Below, piece by piece: positions 54,369 through 63,079 of a DNA stretch of 64,000 bases. The translations under genes and the position numbers were made by a program. The DNA is taken from NCBI RefSeq assembly GCF_018327685.1, contig NZ_BNEL01000003.1, forward strand, positions 744,001 through 808,000, in the 5' to 3' direction. The DNA comes from Streptomyces sp. TS71-3 (GTDB taxonomy: Bacteria; Actinomycetota; Actinomycetes; Streptomycetales; Streptomycetaceae). Positions within the stretch are counted from its first letter, which is position 1, and each line of letters starts with the position of its first letter. The notes under the pieces were generated by a model. The model saw only the letters and a program-made list of their open reading frames with translations, did not search any database and was not told where the DNA came from.

Positions 54369-55262
54369 ATGCCCACCACCGACCGGCATGCCGTGCCCCC
54401 CGCAGCCCTGGCCCTCGCCCACGCGCTCACCGCCGCCGAGCGCGGGCTTGCCGTCTTCCCGCTCTCCCGTACCAAGCTGCCGGCCCTGCGATCGCCGCAC
54501 CACGACGAGCGGCTGCCCACGCTCTGCCGCGGCGAGTGCGGCAAGTTCGGGCACGGCGTGTACGACGCCTCGTCCGACCCGCGCCGGGTCCGCGCGCTCT
54601 TCGCGGCGGCGCCCAGGGCGACGGCCTACGGCATTGCCTGCGGTGTTGCTCCGCACCACCTCATCGGCGTCGACCTGGACAACAAGCCGGCCACGGACGC
54701 GCCGGCGGCGCTTCGCGAGCTGGCGCTGCGCCACCTGTTCACGATCCCGGCCACGGTGGTGGTGATCACGCCCAGCGACGGCCGGCACGTGTGGCTGAGC
54801 GGCCCACCGGACGTGGCGGTCCCCAACTCGGTCGGCCGCCTGGCTCCCGGCATCGACATACGCGCGGCGGGCGGCTACCTCGTCGGCCCCGGTTCGCTCA
54901 CGGCGCACGGGGTCTACAGCGCGGAACCCGGTACGGGGCACCTGGAGCCGGCACCCTGCCCACCCGCACTCCTGCGCCTGCTACTGCCACCGCCCACGCG
55001 CGCGTACCACGCGGCGGCAGGCCCGGGGGTGCGCGGCGAACAACGGGGAGCGGGCCTCGTCCAGTTCGTGCTGGCCTCACACGAGGGCCAGCGCAACACC
55101 CGCCTGTTCTGGGCGGCCTGCCGAGCCCACGAGAACGGCCTCGCGGAAACGCTCATGGCCCCCCTGATCGCCGCGGCCCTGGAAACCGGCCTCACGGAAC
55201 AGGAGGCCCGCACGACGATCGCGTCGGCGGCGAGGCTGACGGCTACGCGGGGGAGGCGGTGA
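54369..55262 (+). CDS. Bifunctional DNA primase/polymerase (Prim-Pol) domain protein
   Basis: 297 residues from ATG 54369. The archaeo-eukaryotic primase fold is shown by GIACGVAPHHLIGVDLDNKP (motif I, Asp-x-Asp as VDLD), VVVITPSDGRHVWLSGPP (motif II His) and GIDIRAAGGYLVGPGS (motif III). Residues 5-50 (ALALAHALTAAERGLAVFPLSRTKLPAL) are the typical Prim-Pol opening. The C-terminal helix set (LVQFVLASHEGQRNTRLFWAACRAHENG) resembles the primase C-terminal domain. No helicase or other replication gene adjoins, so it is not an obvious plasmid or phage module. Confidence 0.9.
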   Translation: MPTTDRHAVPPAALALAHALTAAERGLAVFPLSRTKLPALRSPHHDERLPTLCRGECGKFGHGVYDASSDPRRVRALFAAAPRATAYGIACGVAPHHLIGVDLDNKPATDAPAALRELALRHLFTIPATVVVITPSDGRHVWLSGPPDVAVPNSVGRLAPGIDIRAAGGYLVGPGSLTAHGVYSAEPGTGHLEPAPCPPALLRLLLPPPTRAYHAAAGPGVRGEQRGAGLVQFVLASHEGQRNTRLFWAACRAHENGLAETLMAPLIAAALETGLTEQEARTTIASAARLTATRGRR

Positions 55263-55519
55263 GGGTTCCGGTGCGGGTGTGCCGGTGCCGGGGTGCCCGT
55301 GCAGGGGTGCCGGTGCCCGAAGGTGCCCGTGCCGGGGCCCGAAGGTGCCGGGTCCAGGGTCCGACGCCGAGAGGCCCAGCGTTGAGGAAGCCGACCGCCG
55401 GGGAGACGACACCCAGGGGCGCTCCGCTTAGAAGCGCGCCCCTACGACCGCGGGCGTAGGTCGCACGCACGACCCCGAGCCCGATGCGCGCGCCCGTTCC
55501 CCCTGCTCGGATACGTCAC

Positions 55520-55951
55520 ATGACAGAACCCGCAGACCCCACGGCAACGCCGGACTCCGCCGTACACGCCCGTCTGACCCAAGAGCGCAACGTCTGGCTC
55601 TGCACCCTCCGCCCCGACGGCTCGCCCCACGTCACACCGGTCTGGTTCGTCTGCACGGACCCCGGAGGCCCGGCCCCGACATGGTGGATCGGCGTGGACG
55701 CCCGCTCGGTGAAGATCCGCAACATCACATCGGACCCGCGGGTCACTCTCGCCCTGGAGGACGGCACGCACCCGGTCGTGGCGGAGGGAAAGGCGACGGT
55801 ACTCGCCCCGCCCGCCTTCCCTCAGGAGATCAGAACGGCCTTCTACGACAAGTACACGTGGGACATCACCGAGAAGGAGTCCCCTGGCGAACGACGCGCG
55901 CTCATCAGGATCCCCACAAGCCGCTGGCTCCTCAGGGGCACGGCACGGTGA
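55520..55951 (+). CDS. PPOX-class F420-dependent oxidoreductase
   Basis: 143 residues from ATG 55520. VHARLTQERNVWLCTLRPDGSPHVTPVWFVCTD and WWIGVDARSVKIRNITSDPRVTLALEDGTHPVVAEGKATVL are the split-barrel with its KxRN cofactor site; WLLRGTAR ends it. It is the third F420-type PPOX gene of the window. The 256-bp spacer before it carries a GGTGCCCGTGCCGG-like tandem array (55265-55350). Confidence 0.88.
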   Translation: MTEPADPTATPDSAVHARLTQERNVWLCTLRPDGSPHVTPVWFVCTDPGGPAPTWWIGVDARSVKIRNITSDPRVTLALEDGTHPVVAEGKATVLAPPAFPQEIRTAFYDKYTWDITEKESPGERRALIRIPTSRWLLRGTAR

Positions 55952-56076
55952 GCGCCTCCCTTACCGCCGCCCTGGGGTGGCAAGCGGCACATCGTGAACG
56001 CCCCAATCACCCACGACCTTCGTGCCGCTCTCGAAAGCGAGCTCCGAAGGCCAAGGACATCACGGGCGCAACACAC

Positions 56077-56113
56077 GAAGGCGCCTGGCCAGCGAACCTG
56101 GTCAGGCGCCTTC
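56077..56113 (-). terminator. Hairpin at the end of the small membrane gene
   Basis: GAAGGCGCCTG and CAGGCGCCTTC pair perfectly around 15 bases and overlap the stop codon of the minus-strand gene; it serves the convergent pair. Confidence 0.7.
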
Positions 56114-56467
56114 GATTGCCGAGTGGGCGGGCCACCGCGCCGACGGCGAGGGGGTTACGGTCGCAGAGACGGAGGGCGGAGCGGACGGCTCGGCATTGCG
56201 GCCGGCGCTGACGAGAACGAGCACAACCACAGTTGCACACACGCAGACAAAGCCGAGAAACAACAGACGTTGCCGCTGCACCGTCGCGACGCGTTCCTTT
56301 GTATCGCTGGCGATGATCCGGTACTTGCTTGTCCGGTAATCGAAAAACTTGCTGAACGAATCCTTCGGGAGGTTCTTGACCACCCTGGCGACAGCAAGCA
56401 TCGCGCAAGTGACGACCCAAATGACGATGCCTCCCACGGGCGCACCATCAAAGAGCTGGGAGAACAA
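56102..56467 (-). CDS. Small two-helix membrane protein, unknown function
   Basis: 121 residues from TTG 56467, chosen for AAAAGGG 10-15 bases upstream. Two helices: GGIVIWVVTCAMLAVARVV and LLFLGFVCVCATVVVLVLVSA. Between them lies a basic loop (KFFDYRTSKYRIIASDTKERVATVQRQRL); the tail is Pro/Ser-rich. The DNA around 56150-56500 is visibly richer in A/T and has weaker third-position GC than its neighbours, hinting at foreign origin. I do not recognise a family. Confidence 0.6.
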   Translation of the reverse strand: MFSQLFDGAPVGGIVIWVVTCAMLAVARVVKNLPKDSFSKFFDYRTSKYRIIASDTKERVATVQRQRLLFLGFVCVCATVVVLVLVSAGRNAEPSAPPSVSATVTPSPSARWPAHSAIEGA

Positions 56468-56678
56468 GACTGTGGACCCTTTTCACTGAGGTCGGCGTGA
56501 CATGAGCACCATCGACCACCCGGTCCGCATATGCACGCAAACCCGGATCAGTACCTGGCGAAATGGAGGAGCTGGCCGTCAGGAAGTCGAAGGCCTGAGA
56601 TCCGCCCATCCCCCTTCCGTACCCGACGAGGCGGGAAACCGCGGCGAACACCGACGCCTGGCAGGCGGTACCCATGGC

Positions 56679-56715
56679 AACGGCCCCCGACCGTCTTACC
56701 TGGTCAGGGGCCGTT
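56679..56715 (-). terminator. Hairpin terminator of tRNA-Ser(TGA)
   Basis: AACGGCCCCCGACC pairs with GGTCAGGGGCCGTT (one mismatch), 17 bases past the tRNA 3' end. Confidence 0.8.
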
Positions 56716-56732
56716 CGCACTGCTCAGAACCG

Positions 56733-56819
56733 CGGAGGCGGTGGGATTTGAACCCACGGTCGTGTTGCCACGACGACGGTTTTCAAGACCGTTCCCTTCG
56801 GCCGCTCGGGCACGCCTCC
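56733..56819 (-). tRNA. tRNA-Ser (anticodon TGA)
   Basis: 87 bases. Acceptor GGAGGCG/CGCCTCC, discriminator G. Anticodon arm ACGGTCTTGAAAACCGT shows TGA. The variable arm CGTCGTGGCAACACGACC is long, and the T loop GGTTCAAATCC is standard. Confidence 0.95.
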
Positions 56820-57027
56820 CCGCCCTCGCCCACCTGGGGCGGGGCGGGTACAGCCTAGCGGGTGGGTCGGCTACGGGGCGGGGCATGGCCGCGGTATGGC
56901 CCACAGGTCGGGAGGCGTCCGCTCAGCCTCCCCGCCGCGAGCACCGCTTCGTGCACGCCGGTGACGTGGCGCCCGGCTCGAGCCGTGCCGACCGCGAGCG
57001 ATGGCCAAGGGTGACCCCCAAATTCGA

Positions 57028-57051
57028 CAAGTAACTTGGCAAAGTTACTTG
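57028..57051. promoter_or_regulatory. Perfect palindromic MarR operator
   Basis: CAAGTAACTT, four bases, AAGTTACTTG: a perfect 10-bp inverted repeat, 21 bp before the MarR start in an AT-rich stretch that should hold the promoter. Its size suits a MarR dimer. Confidence 0.8.
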
Positions 57052-57072
57052 TCCAGTTTTACGCTGCCCACC

Positions 57073-57561
57073 ATGAACACCGACCCCAGTCCGCAGCCGC
57101 AGGCGCGCCCGCAGCAGACCGCCGCCACCGTCCAGCGGCTCAGCGACGCGATCAAGCGGCTGCGCGCCCGGCTGCGCGCGGAGTCGGGGCAGCACTCGAC
57201 CGGTCTGACCCTCACGCAGCTCGCCGTGCTGGCGAGCGTCGTGCGGGAGGGGCCGGTCACCGCGGCCCGGCTCGCCTCGATGGAGCACGTCAGCCCGCAG
57301 TCCATCGCGCAGAGCCTCGCGGTGCTCAAGGCCGCCGGGCTGGTCCACGGTGAGCCCGATCCGCAGGACGGGCGCAGGAAGCTGGTGAGCGCCGATCCCG
57401 CCGCGACCGACATGGTCGACGGGCTGCTCGCCAGCCGTGCCTCCTTCCTTGCGCGGGCGATCGACCAGGTCATCGCCCCGGAGGAGTTCGGGGACCTGGT
57501 GAGGGCCATCGAGTTGCTGGAGCGCCTCGCCGCGGCCGACCTGAGCGGCGGCTCCATATGA
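57073..57561 (+). CDS. MarR-family transcriptional regulator
   Basis: 162 residues from ATG 57073. Winged helix: LTLTQLAVLASVVREGPVTAARLASMEHVSPQSIAQSLAVLKAAGLVHGEPDPQDGRRKLVSADP. It is the first gene of a three-gene operon with an exporter and a hydrolase; the stop overlaps the exporter start (ATGA). It probably represses the operon from the palindrome at 57028-57051 until a ligand is present. Confidence 0.93.
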   Translation: MNTDPSPQPQARPQQTAATVQRLSDAIKRLRARLRAESGQHSTGLTLTQLAVLASVVREGPVTAARLASMEHVSPQSIAQSLAVLKAAGLVHGEPDPQDGRRKLVSADPAATDMVDGLLASRASFLARAIDQVIAPEEFGDLVRAIELLERLAAADLSGGSI

Positions 57562-59180
57562 GAGGCGCCATCAGGCGCCATATGAGAGCCGCCGCCGAAG
57601 GCGGTGCTGCGGCGCGCCGTCGCTCGGGCACGCCCTTCGCGTGGACGTTCACCACACCGCTCTACGTCGGCTCCAGTCTCAACCCGATCAACAGCTCCAT
57701 CATCGCCACCGCCCTGGTGCCCATCGCCGCCGAGCTGCACGTCTCCGTGGGCAGCACCGCCGTACTCGTCTCCTCCCTCTATCTGGCCAGCGCCGTCGCG
57801 CAACCCACCGCGGGCAAGCTGGCCGAGGTGCTCGGCGCGCGCCGGATCTTCCTCGCCGGCATCGTCCTCGTGCTGCTCGGCGGCGTGGTCGGCGGCCTCG
57901 GCCAGAACCTGGCGATGCTGACCGTCGCCCGGGTCCTGGTCGGCATCGGCACCTCCGCCGGCTTCCCCTGCGCGATGGTGCTGATACGGCGCCGTGCCGC
58001 GGACGTCGGCCTCGACGCCCCGCCCGGCGGGGTGCTCGGCGGCATCGCGGTCGCCGGCATGGCCACCGCCGCCGTCGGACCTCCGCTCGGCGGACTGCTG
58101 GTGGGTGCCGCCGGCTGGCGGTGGGCCTTCCTGATCAACATCCCGGTCACCGCGATCGCCCTCGCGATGGCCGCCCGCTGGCTGCCCCGAGACCCCCGGC
58201 CCGACCGCGGTCACCACGGTTTCCGCCAGGTCGCCGACCGGATCGACCTGCCCGGCATCCTCGGCTTCGCCGCCTCGATGAGCGCGCTCGTCATCTTCCT
58301 GATGGGCCTGCCGCACGCCCAGTGGGTCGCACTCGCCCTCTTCGTGCTGGTCGGCGCTCCGACGGTCGTGTGGGAGCTTCGGCGGACCGCCCCGTTCTTC
58401 GACTTCCGCGCTCTCGCCGCCAACGGCGCCCTCACCCGCACCTACCTGCGCCAGGCGCTCACCCTGCTCGGCGTCTACTCCGTGATGTACGGCATGACCC
58501 AGTGGATGGAGGCCGCCCAGGGGATGTCCACCGTGGCGGCCGGGCTCCTGCTGCTGCCGATGGGCGCCGTCTCCGCACTGCTCTCCCGGCCGCTCGCCAG
58601 CCGCAACCTCGTGCGCGGGCCGCTGGTCGCCTCGGGGGTGACCATGCTGCTCGGCTCCGCCGGCATCGTGCTGCTCACCTCGCACAGCCCCGTGATCCTG
58701 CTCGTGCTGGTGTCCCTCGTCTTCGGCGTCACCTCCGCCACCACCACCGTCGGGAACCAGACCGCCCTCTACCTCGCGGCACCCGCCGACCAGATCGGCA
58801 CCGCCTCCGGGCTGTTCAGGACGTTCGGATACCTCGGAACCATCACGTCCGCCGTGATCGGCGGCGTCGTCTTCCGCGACGGGGCGAGCGACCACGGCCT
58901 GCACTCCCTCGGACTCGTGCTGGTCGCCGCCGGTATCGCGGTCCTCCTGCTCACCCTCTTCGACGGCCGTCTGATGCGCCGTGACGGCAGTCGTAATGGC
59001 CACGGGGGGGGGAGCCACGCCCCCGTCAGCCCCGGCAACCCCGGCCACCCCATGACCACCGAACCCCCGGAACCCCCGGAACGCCCGAAACCTCCGGAAC
59101 ACCGGGAACACCAGGAACACCGGGAACACCCGGACAATCCGGAACACCCCGAGAACCCTCCCAAGGAGAGCCCCTCTTGA
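57558..59180 (+). CDS. DHA2-type MFS multidrug exporter
   Basis: 540 residues from ATG 57558, overlapping the MarR stop by four bases. About 14 helices; NPINSSIIATALVPIAAELHVSVGSTAVLVSSLYLASAVAQPTAGKLAEVLGARR carries motif A, GGIAVAGMATAAVGPPLGGLLVGAAGWRWAFLINIP motif C. The last 50 residues are Pro/Glu/His repeats (EPPEPPERPKPPEHREHQEH) from a 9-bp DNA repeat at about 59065-59160. It is a likely efflux pump for the compound sensed by the MarR; the downstream hydrolase overlaps by four bases. Confidence 0.92.
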   Translation: MRGAIRRHMRAAAEGGAAARRRSGTPFAWTFTTPLYVGSSLNPINSSIIATALVPIAAELHVSVGSTAVLVSSLYLASAVAQPTAGKLAEVLGARRIFLAGIVLVLLGGVVGGLGQNLAMLTVARVLVGIGTSAGFPCAMVLIRRRAADVGLDAPPGGVLGGIAVAGMATAAVGPPLGGLLVGAAGWRWAFLINIPVTAIALAMAARWLPRDPRPDRGHHGFRQVADRIDLPGILGFAASMSALVIFLMGLPHAQWVALALFVLVGAPTVVWELRRTAPFFDFRALAANGALTRTYLRQALTLLGVYSVMYGMTQWMEAAQGMSTVAAGLLLLPMGAVSALLSRPLASRNLVRGPLVASGVTMLLGSAGIVLLTSHSPVILLVLVSLVFGVTSATTTVGNQTALYLAAPADQIGTASGLFRTFGYLGTITSAVIGGVVFRDGASDHGLHSLGLVLVAAGIAVLLLTLFDGRLMRRDGSRNGHGGGSHAPVSPGNPGHPMTTEPPEPPERPKPPEHREHQEHREHPDNPEHPENPPKESPS

Positions 59181-59779
59181 GCACGAGCACCCCCTCCCTC
59201 CCCTTGATCGCCCCCGAGCGGACCGCCCTGCTGGTGATGGACTTCCAGAACGGGATCGTCCCCCTCGCCCCCGACGCCGACGCGCTGGTCGAGCGGGTCA
59301 AGGGCGCCATCGCGGACGTCCGTGCCGCCGGCGGCACCGTCGGCTACGTCCGCGTCGCCTTCACCGAGGACGAGTGGGCGGCGATCCCCGAGACCAACAA
59401 GACGTTCAGCGGGGTCGCCGCGTCGAAGATGATGCACCACGAGGAGGCCGTCACCCGGATCGACGAGCGGATCGCACCCGAGGACGGCGACATCGTCGTG
59501 CGCAAGATCCGCTTCGGGTCGATCTCGACCACCGACCTCCACGAGCAGCTCGGCGCCCGCGGCATCGACACCCTCGTGCTCGCCGGGATCAGCACCAGCG
59601 GCGTCGTCCTGTCCACCGTCATCGACGCCGCCGACCGCGACTACCGCCTCTACGTGCTGTCCGACGGCGTCGCCGACCCCGACGCCGAGGTGCACCGGGT
59701 GCTGGTCGAGAAGGTGTTCCCGTCACGGGCCCACGTCATCGACACCGCCGGGCTCCGCGGGTCTCTGCGGTCCGCCTGA
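59177..59779 (+). CDS. Isochorismatase-like hydrolase lacking the catalytic cysteine
   Basis: 200 residues from TTG 59177 with AAGGAGAG upstream; the TTGA overlap couples it to the exporter. Asp in TALLVMDFQNGIV and Lys in VVRKIRFGSISTTDL fit the Asp-Lys-Cys triad. The motif normally holding Cys reads LAGISTSGVVLSTVIDA, with Gly in its place. This variant is common in an actinobacterial subgroup whose reaction is unclear. It may bind rather than hydrolyse the ligand of the regulator. Confidence 0.88.
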   Translation: MSTSTPSLPLIAPERTALLVMDFQNGIVPLAPDADALVERVKGAIADVRAAGGTVGYVRVAFTEDEWAAIPETNKTFSGVAASKMMHHEEAVTRIDERIAPEDGDIVVRKIRFGSISTTDLHEQLGARGIDTLVLAGISTSGVVLSTVIDAADRDYRLYVLSDGVADPDAEVHRVLVEKVFPSRAHVIDTAGLRGSLRSA

Positions 59780-59798
59780 CGACACCCGCCCACACCAC

Positions 59799-59837
59799 GG
59801 GAGAGGGGCCGCCGAACCAACCGGCGGTCCCTCTCCC
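59799..59837. terminator. Convergent hairpin terminator
   Basis: GGGAGAGGG(G)CCGCCG and CGGCGG(T)CCCTCTCCC pair around AACCAAC, between the convergent hydrolase and HtrA genes. Confidence 0.85.
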
Positions 59838-59870
59838 GTGTCTGCTCAACGGCCCTCCGGGCCGCTCCGC

Positions 59871-61640
59871 TCAGCTGGAGCTGTCCCCCTTGCGCTCCCC
59901 CAGCGTCAGGCTCACCGTGTGCTCCTGGCCGCCGCGCTTGTAGGTGACCTTGACGGAGTCGCCGGGCTGGTGGTTCCAGATCTCGCCGATCAGCGTCGGG
60001 CCGCTGTCGATCACCACGTCGTCGAAGCGGGTGATGACGTCGCCGGGCTTGAGGCCCGCCTTGGCGGCCGGGCCGCCGGGGGTGATGGGCTGCGAGCCGT
60101 CCGGGCCCTGGTCGGAGAGGACCGCGCCGTCGCCCTGGGACTGGTCGCCCATGGCGACGGACGCGCCGATCACCGGGTAGACCGGCTGGCCCGTCTTGAT
60201 GAGCTGCTTGGCGACGTTCTTGGCCTGGTTGATCGGGATGGCGAAGCCGAGGCCGATCGAGCCGCCCTGGCCGCTGCCGCCGATGCCGCTGTCGCTGGAC
60301 GGCTTGATGGCGGAGTTGATGCCGATCACCGCGCCGCGCGCGTCCAGCAGCGGGCCGCCGGAGTTGCCCGGGTTGATCGAGGCGTCGGTCTGCAGCGCGC
60401 TCATGTACGACGCGTCGTTGGAGTTTCCGCTCTCGCTCGTGGTGACGGGGCGGTCCTTGGCGCTGAGGATGCCCGTGGTGACCGTGTTGGACAGGCCGAA
60501 CGGCGCGCCGATGGCGATGGTGTCGTCGCCGACCGCCACCTTGTCGGAGTCGCCGAGGGCCAGCGGCTTCAGGTCGGACGGGGCGTTCTTCAGCTTGATG
60601 ACCGCGACGTCGTAGCCCTGCGCGCGGCCCACCACCTCGGCCGTGTACTTCTTGCCGTTGGAGAAGGTCGCCGAGAGCTTGCCGCCGCCGGCCGCGGCCG
60701 CCACCACGTGGTTGTTGGTGAGGATGTGGCCCTGCTTGTCGTAGACGAAGCCCGTGCCGGTGCCTCCGTCGCCGTTGCCGCTCTGCGCGTCGATGGTGAC
60801 GACGCTCGGCAGCGCCCGTGACGCGATGCCCGCCACCGAGTTCGGCGCGCGCTTGACGTCCGAGGGGCCGGAGGCGGAGACGGTGGTGGAGTCCGTGGAG
60901 TTGTCGCTGTGCTCGGCGGCCCAGTACCCGATGCCGCCGCCGATACCGCCCGCGACCAGCGCGGCGACCAGCACGGCCGCGACGAGACCGCCACCGCGCC
61001 GCCCGGGCTTCGGTTGCGGCTGGTAGGAGGAACCCCATCCCGCGCCGCCACCGGAATCCCCGTACGAGGCGTTGCCCGAGTCCGCGTACGGCGGGGTGGC
61101 CGGGTTCCCGTAGCCGGGGGCGGTGGCGTTCCCGTACGCGGAGGTGGCGGGCGGCGGGGGCGGCCACTCGCCCGAGACCGGCGACGAGGCCACGCCCGGC
61201 TGGCCGGGGGCCTGGTACTGGCCGGGGTGACCGGGGGCCGGCTGGCCCTGGGGACCCTGGTGGCCCTGAGGACCCTGCTGGCCGGAGGCGTACCCCTGGC
61301 CCGGAGCGGGCGCGCCGGCGCCCTGGGGGGGCGCGGCCGGCGGCGGGTACGTGGGCATCGTGGCCGTCTGCCGGGCGTCGGGAGCCGGGGGCGGGGGGCT
61401 CTGGGCGGGACGTTCCGGGACCGCGTCGGAGGGCTCCTGGCCGGCGGCCGGCCGTTCGCCGGACGCGACCTGGGCGGCGGGAGGTTGCTCCCCGGCCGGA
61501 CCGGAAGGACCAGACGGACCGGAAGGGGCTTCCGCAGCGGGGGACGCCGCAGGCGAACCCGCCGGCTCGGGAGACTCCACCGGCACGGGGGGTGCAGACG
61601 GGGCAGGCGGTACCGCAGCGCCCTCGTTCTCGGTGCTCAC
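59871..61640 (-). CDS. HtrA/DegP-like membrane-anchored serine protease with PDZ domain
   Basis: 589 residues from GTG 61640 with AGGAG upstream. A cytosolic Pro/Gly/Gln-rich arm of about 220 residues precedes one transmembrane helix (GGLVAAVLVAALVAGGIGGGIGYWAA), so the protease is outside. The triad is His in GHILTNNHVVA, Asp in QGYDVAVIKLKN and Ser in NPGNSGGPLLDARG. The PDZ domain is at about 480-580 (GGPAAKAGLKPGDVITRFDDVVIDSG). It degrades misfolded envelope proteins. Its divergent neighbour is the GDPD gene. Confidence 0.95.
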   Translation of the reverse strand: MSTENEGAAVPPAPSAPPVPVESPEPAGSPAASPAAEAPSGPSGPSGPAGEQPPAAQVASGERPAAGQEPSDAVPERPAQSPPPPAPDARQTATMPTYPPPAAPPQGAGAPAPGQGYASGQQGPQGHQGPQGQPAPGHPGQYQAPGQPGVASSPVSGEWPPPPPATSAYGNATAPGYGNPATPPYADSGNASYGDSGGGAGWGSSYQPQPKPGRRGGGLVAAVLVAALVAGGIGGGIGYWAAEHSDNSTDSTTVSASGPSDVKRAPNSVAGIASRALPSVVTIDAQSGNGDGGTGTGFVYDKQGHILTNNHVVAAAAGGGKLSATFSNGKKYTAEVVGRAQGYDVAVIKLKNAPSDLKPLALGDSDKVAVGDDTIAIGAPFGLSNTVTTGILSAKDRPVTTSESGNSNDASYMSALQTDASINPGNSGGPLLDARGAVIGINSAIKPSSDSGIGGSGQGGSIGLGFAIPINQAKNVAKQLIKTGQPVYPVIGASVAMGDQSQGDGAVLSDQGPDGSQPITPGGPAAKAGLKPGDVITRFDDVVIDSGPTLIGEIWNHQPGDSVKVTYKRGGQEHTVSLTLGERKGDSSS

Positions 61641-61931
61641 AGCTCTTCTCCTCAATCCACGGCTGCAGGTGTCGACAGCACTCGGTCGCATGCGTGCACG
61701 ACCCGGCGCGGTTCAGCGGTGCCTTCTGTACGCCGTCAGCCTTTCCCAACGGACGTCAGGGCACTGTAAGCCGACGCTGTGCGTGCGACGCCATCCTTTA
61801 CATCGGACACTTCACGCCCGATCGGCGCATCCTCAACGCGGCCGGGCGCGGGCCTCCCCCGGTGCCCCAAGGGCGCGGGAGGTGCCCCAGGCGAGCACAC
61901 GGCTACCCCGTCGGGGTGGCACCATGACGCG

Positions 61932-62939
61932 GTGACCGACGCACGCCAGCATGCCATCCAGGTCGTCGCCCACCGCGGGGCGTCCGAGGACGCCCCAGAA
62001 CACACACTGGCCGCCTACAGAAAGGCCATCGAGGACGGCGCCGACGCCCTGGAGTGTGATGTGCGCCTCACCGCCGACGGTCACCTGGTATGCGTACACG
62101 ACCGGCGCGTCAACCGTACGTCCAACGGGCGGGGAGCCGTCTCGGCGCTGGAGCTCTCGGAACTCGCCGCGCTCGACTTCGGCTCGTGGAAGCGGCGCGC
62201 TCCGGGCGCCGAGGCCCCGGGCTGGGAAGAGAGTCCCGACTGGGACGCCTCGAACGGCCCCGCCGGCGCCGCGTTCCGCCCCGAGGACACCTCCGTGCTG
62301 ACCCTGGAACGGCTGCTCTCCCTGGTGGTGGGCGCGGACCGCAGGATCGGGCTGGCCATCGAGACCAAGCACCCGACCCGCTGGGCGGGCCAGGTCGAGG
62401 AGCGCCTGCTCGCCACGCTCCGCCGCTTCGGCCTGGACGCGGGCGGGAGCGCGCTGAACGCGGGCGGAACGGCGCTGAACGCCGGCGGAGGCGCGCTGGA
62501 CACGGGCACGAGCGCGCTGGACGTGCGCGGGAGCGCGCCGGACGCGGGTGGGGGCGTGCCGGACGCGGACGTGGGTGCGCCGGACGCGGGCGGGGGTGCG
62601 ATCCCGGGGGCACCCGTGCGCGTGATGAGCTTCTCGTCCCGGTCCCTGCAACGCGTGCACAACGGTGCCCCGGGGCTGCCCACCGTCTTCCTGATGCAGT
62701 TCCTCTCCCCCCGCCACCGCGAGGGCCGGCTGCCCGCCGGGGTGGGCATCGCGGGGCCGTCGATGCGGATCGTCCGCAACCACCCGGGCTTCGTCGCCCG
62801 CCTGAAGGAGGCCGGCCGCCAGGTGCACGTCTGGACGGTCGACGAGCCCGAGGACGTGGATCTGTGCGTCGCGCTCGGCGTGGACGCCATCATCACCAAC
62901 CGTCCGAAACAGGTGCTGCGACGGCTCGGTCGCGCATAA
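61932..62939 (+). CDS. Glycerophosphodiester phosphodiesterase
   Basis: 335 residues from GTG 61932. The GDPD catalytic pair is HRGASEDAPEHTLAAYRKAIEDGADALECDVRLTADGHLVCVHDRRVNRTSNG (two His with metal Glu-x-Asp). Lys in LAIETKHPTRWAG and the end VHVWTVDEPEDVDLCVALGVDAIITNRP follow. It cleaves glycerophosphodiesters to sn-glycerol-3-phosphate and an alcohol. No signal peptide is seen, so it is cytosolic. A Gly/Ala/Asp heptad minisatellite of about 56 residues interrupts the barrel between RRFGLDA and VRVMSFSSRSLQRV. The 290-bp divergent spacer to the HtrA gene has another copy-like CCTCCCGCGCCCTTGGGGCA segment near 61860-61890. Confidence 0.93.
   Translation: MTDARQHAIQVVAHRGASEDAPEHTLAAYRKAIEDGADALECDVRLTADGHLVCVHDRRVNRTSNGRGAVSALELSELAALDFGSWKRRAPGAEAPGWEESPDWDASNGPAGAAFRPEDTSVLTLERLLSLVVGADRRIGLAIETKHPTRWAGQVEERLLATLRRFGLDAGGSALNAGGTALNAGGGALDTGTSALDVRGSAPDAGGGVPDADVGAPDAGGGAIPGAPVRVMSFSSRSLQRVHNGAPGLPTVFLMQFLSPRHREGRLPAGVGIAGPSMRIVRNHPGFVARLKEAGRQVHVWTVDEPEDVDLCVALGVDAIITNRPKQVLRRLGRA
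62437..62605 (+). repeat. 21-bp in-frame minisatellite inside the GDPD gene
   Basis: About eight 21-bp units of the form GGCGGGAGCGCGCTGAACGC encode seven-residue repeats: GGSALNA, GGTALNA, GGGALDT, GTSALDV, RGSAPDA, GGGVPDA, DVGAPDA, GGGAIPG. The reading frame is kept. Confidence 0.9.
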
Positions 62940-63079
62940 CAGCCGTTACCGGGCGTACAACGGCGCGTTCGCAGCGTATTCGGGTGTGAGTAATGCGTCA
63001 CGGTACGGCCGCTGGCCGGTTTCCGGCCGGGTGGCCCGGGGCATCCACTCCGTGGCGTGGGGCGAAGGAGGTCTCGGGG

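Noticed and set aside
56448..56720. A 90-codon minus-strand frame between the small membrane gene and tRNA-Ser
   Set aside because: It overlaps the membrane gene start and the tRNA terminator, with no ribosome site or domain.
57045..59147. A 700-codon minus-strand frame opposite the MarR and exporter genes
   Set aside because: His/Asp/Gly-rich shadow that crosses the operator palindrome.
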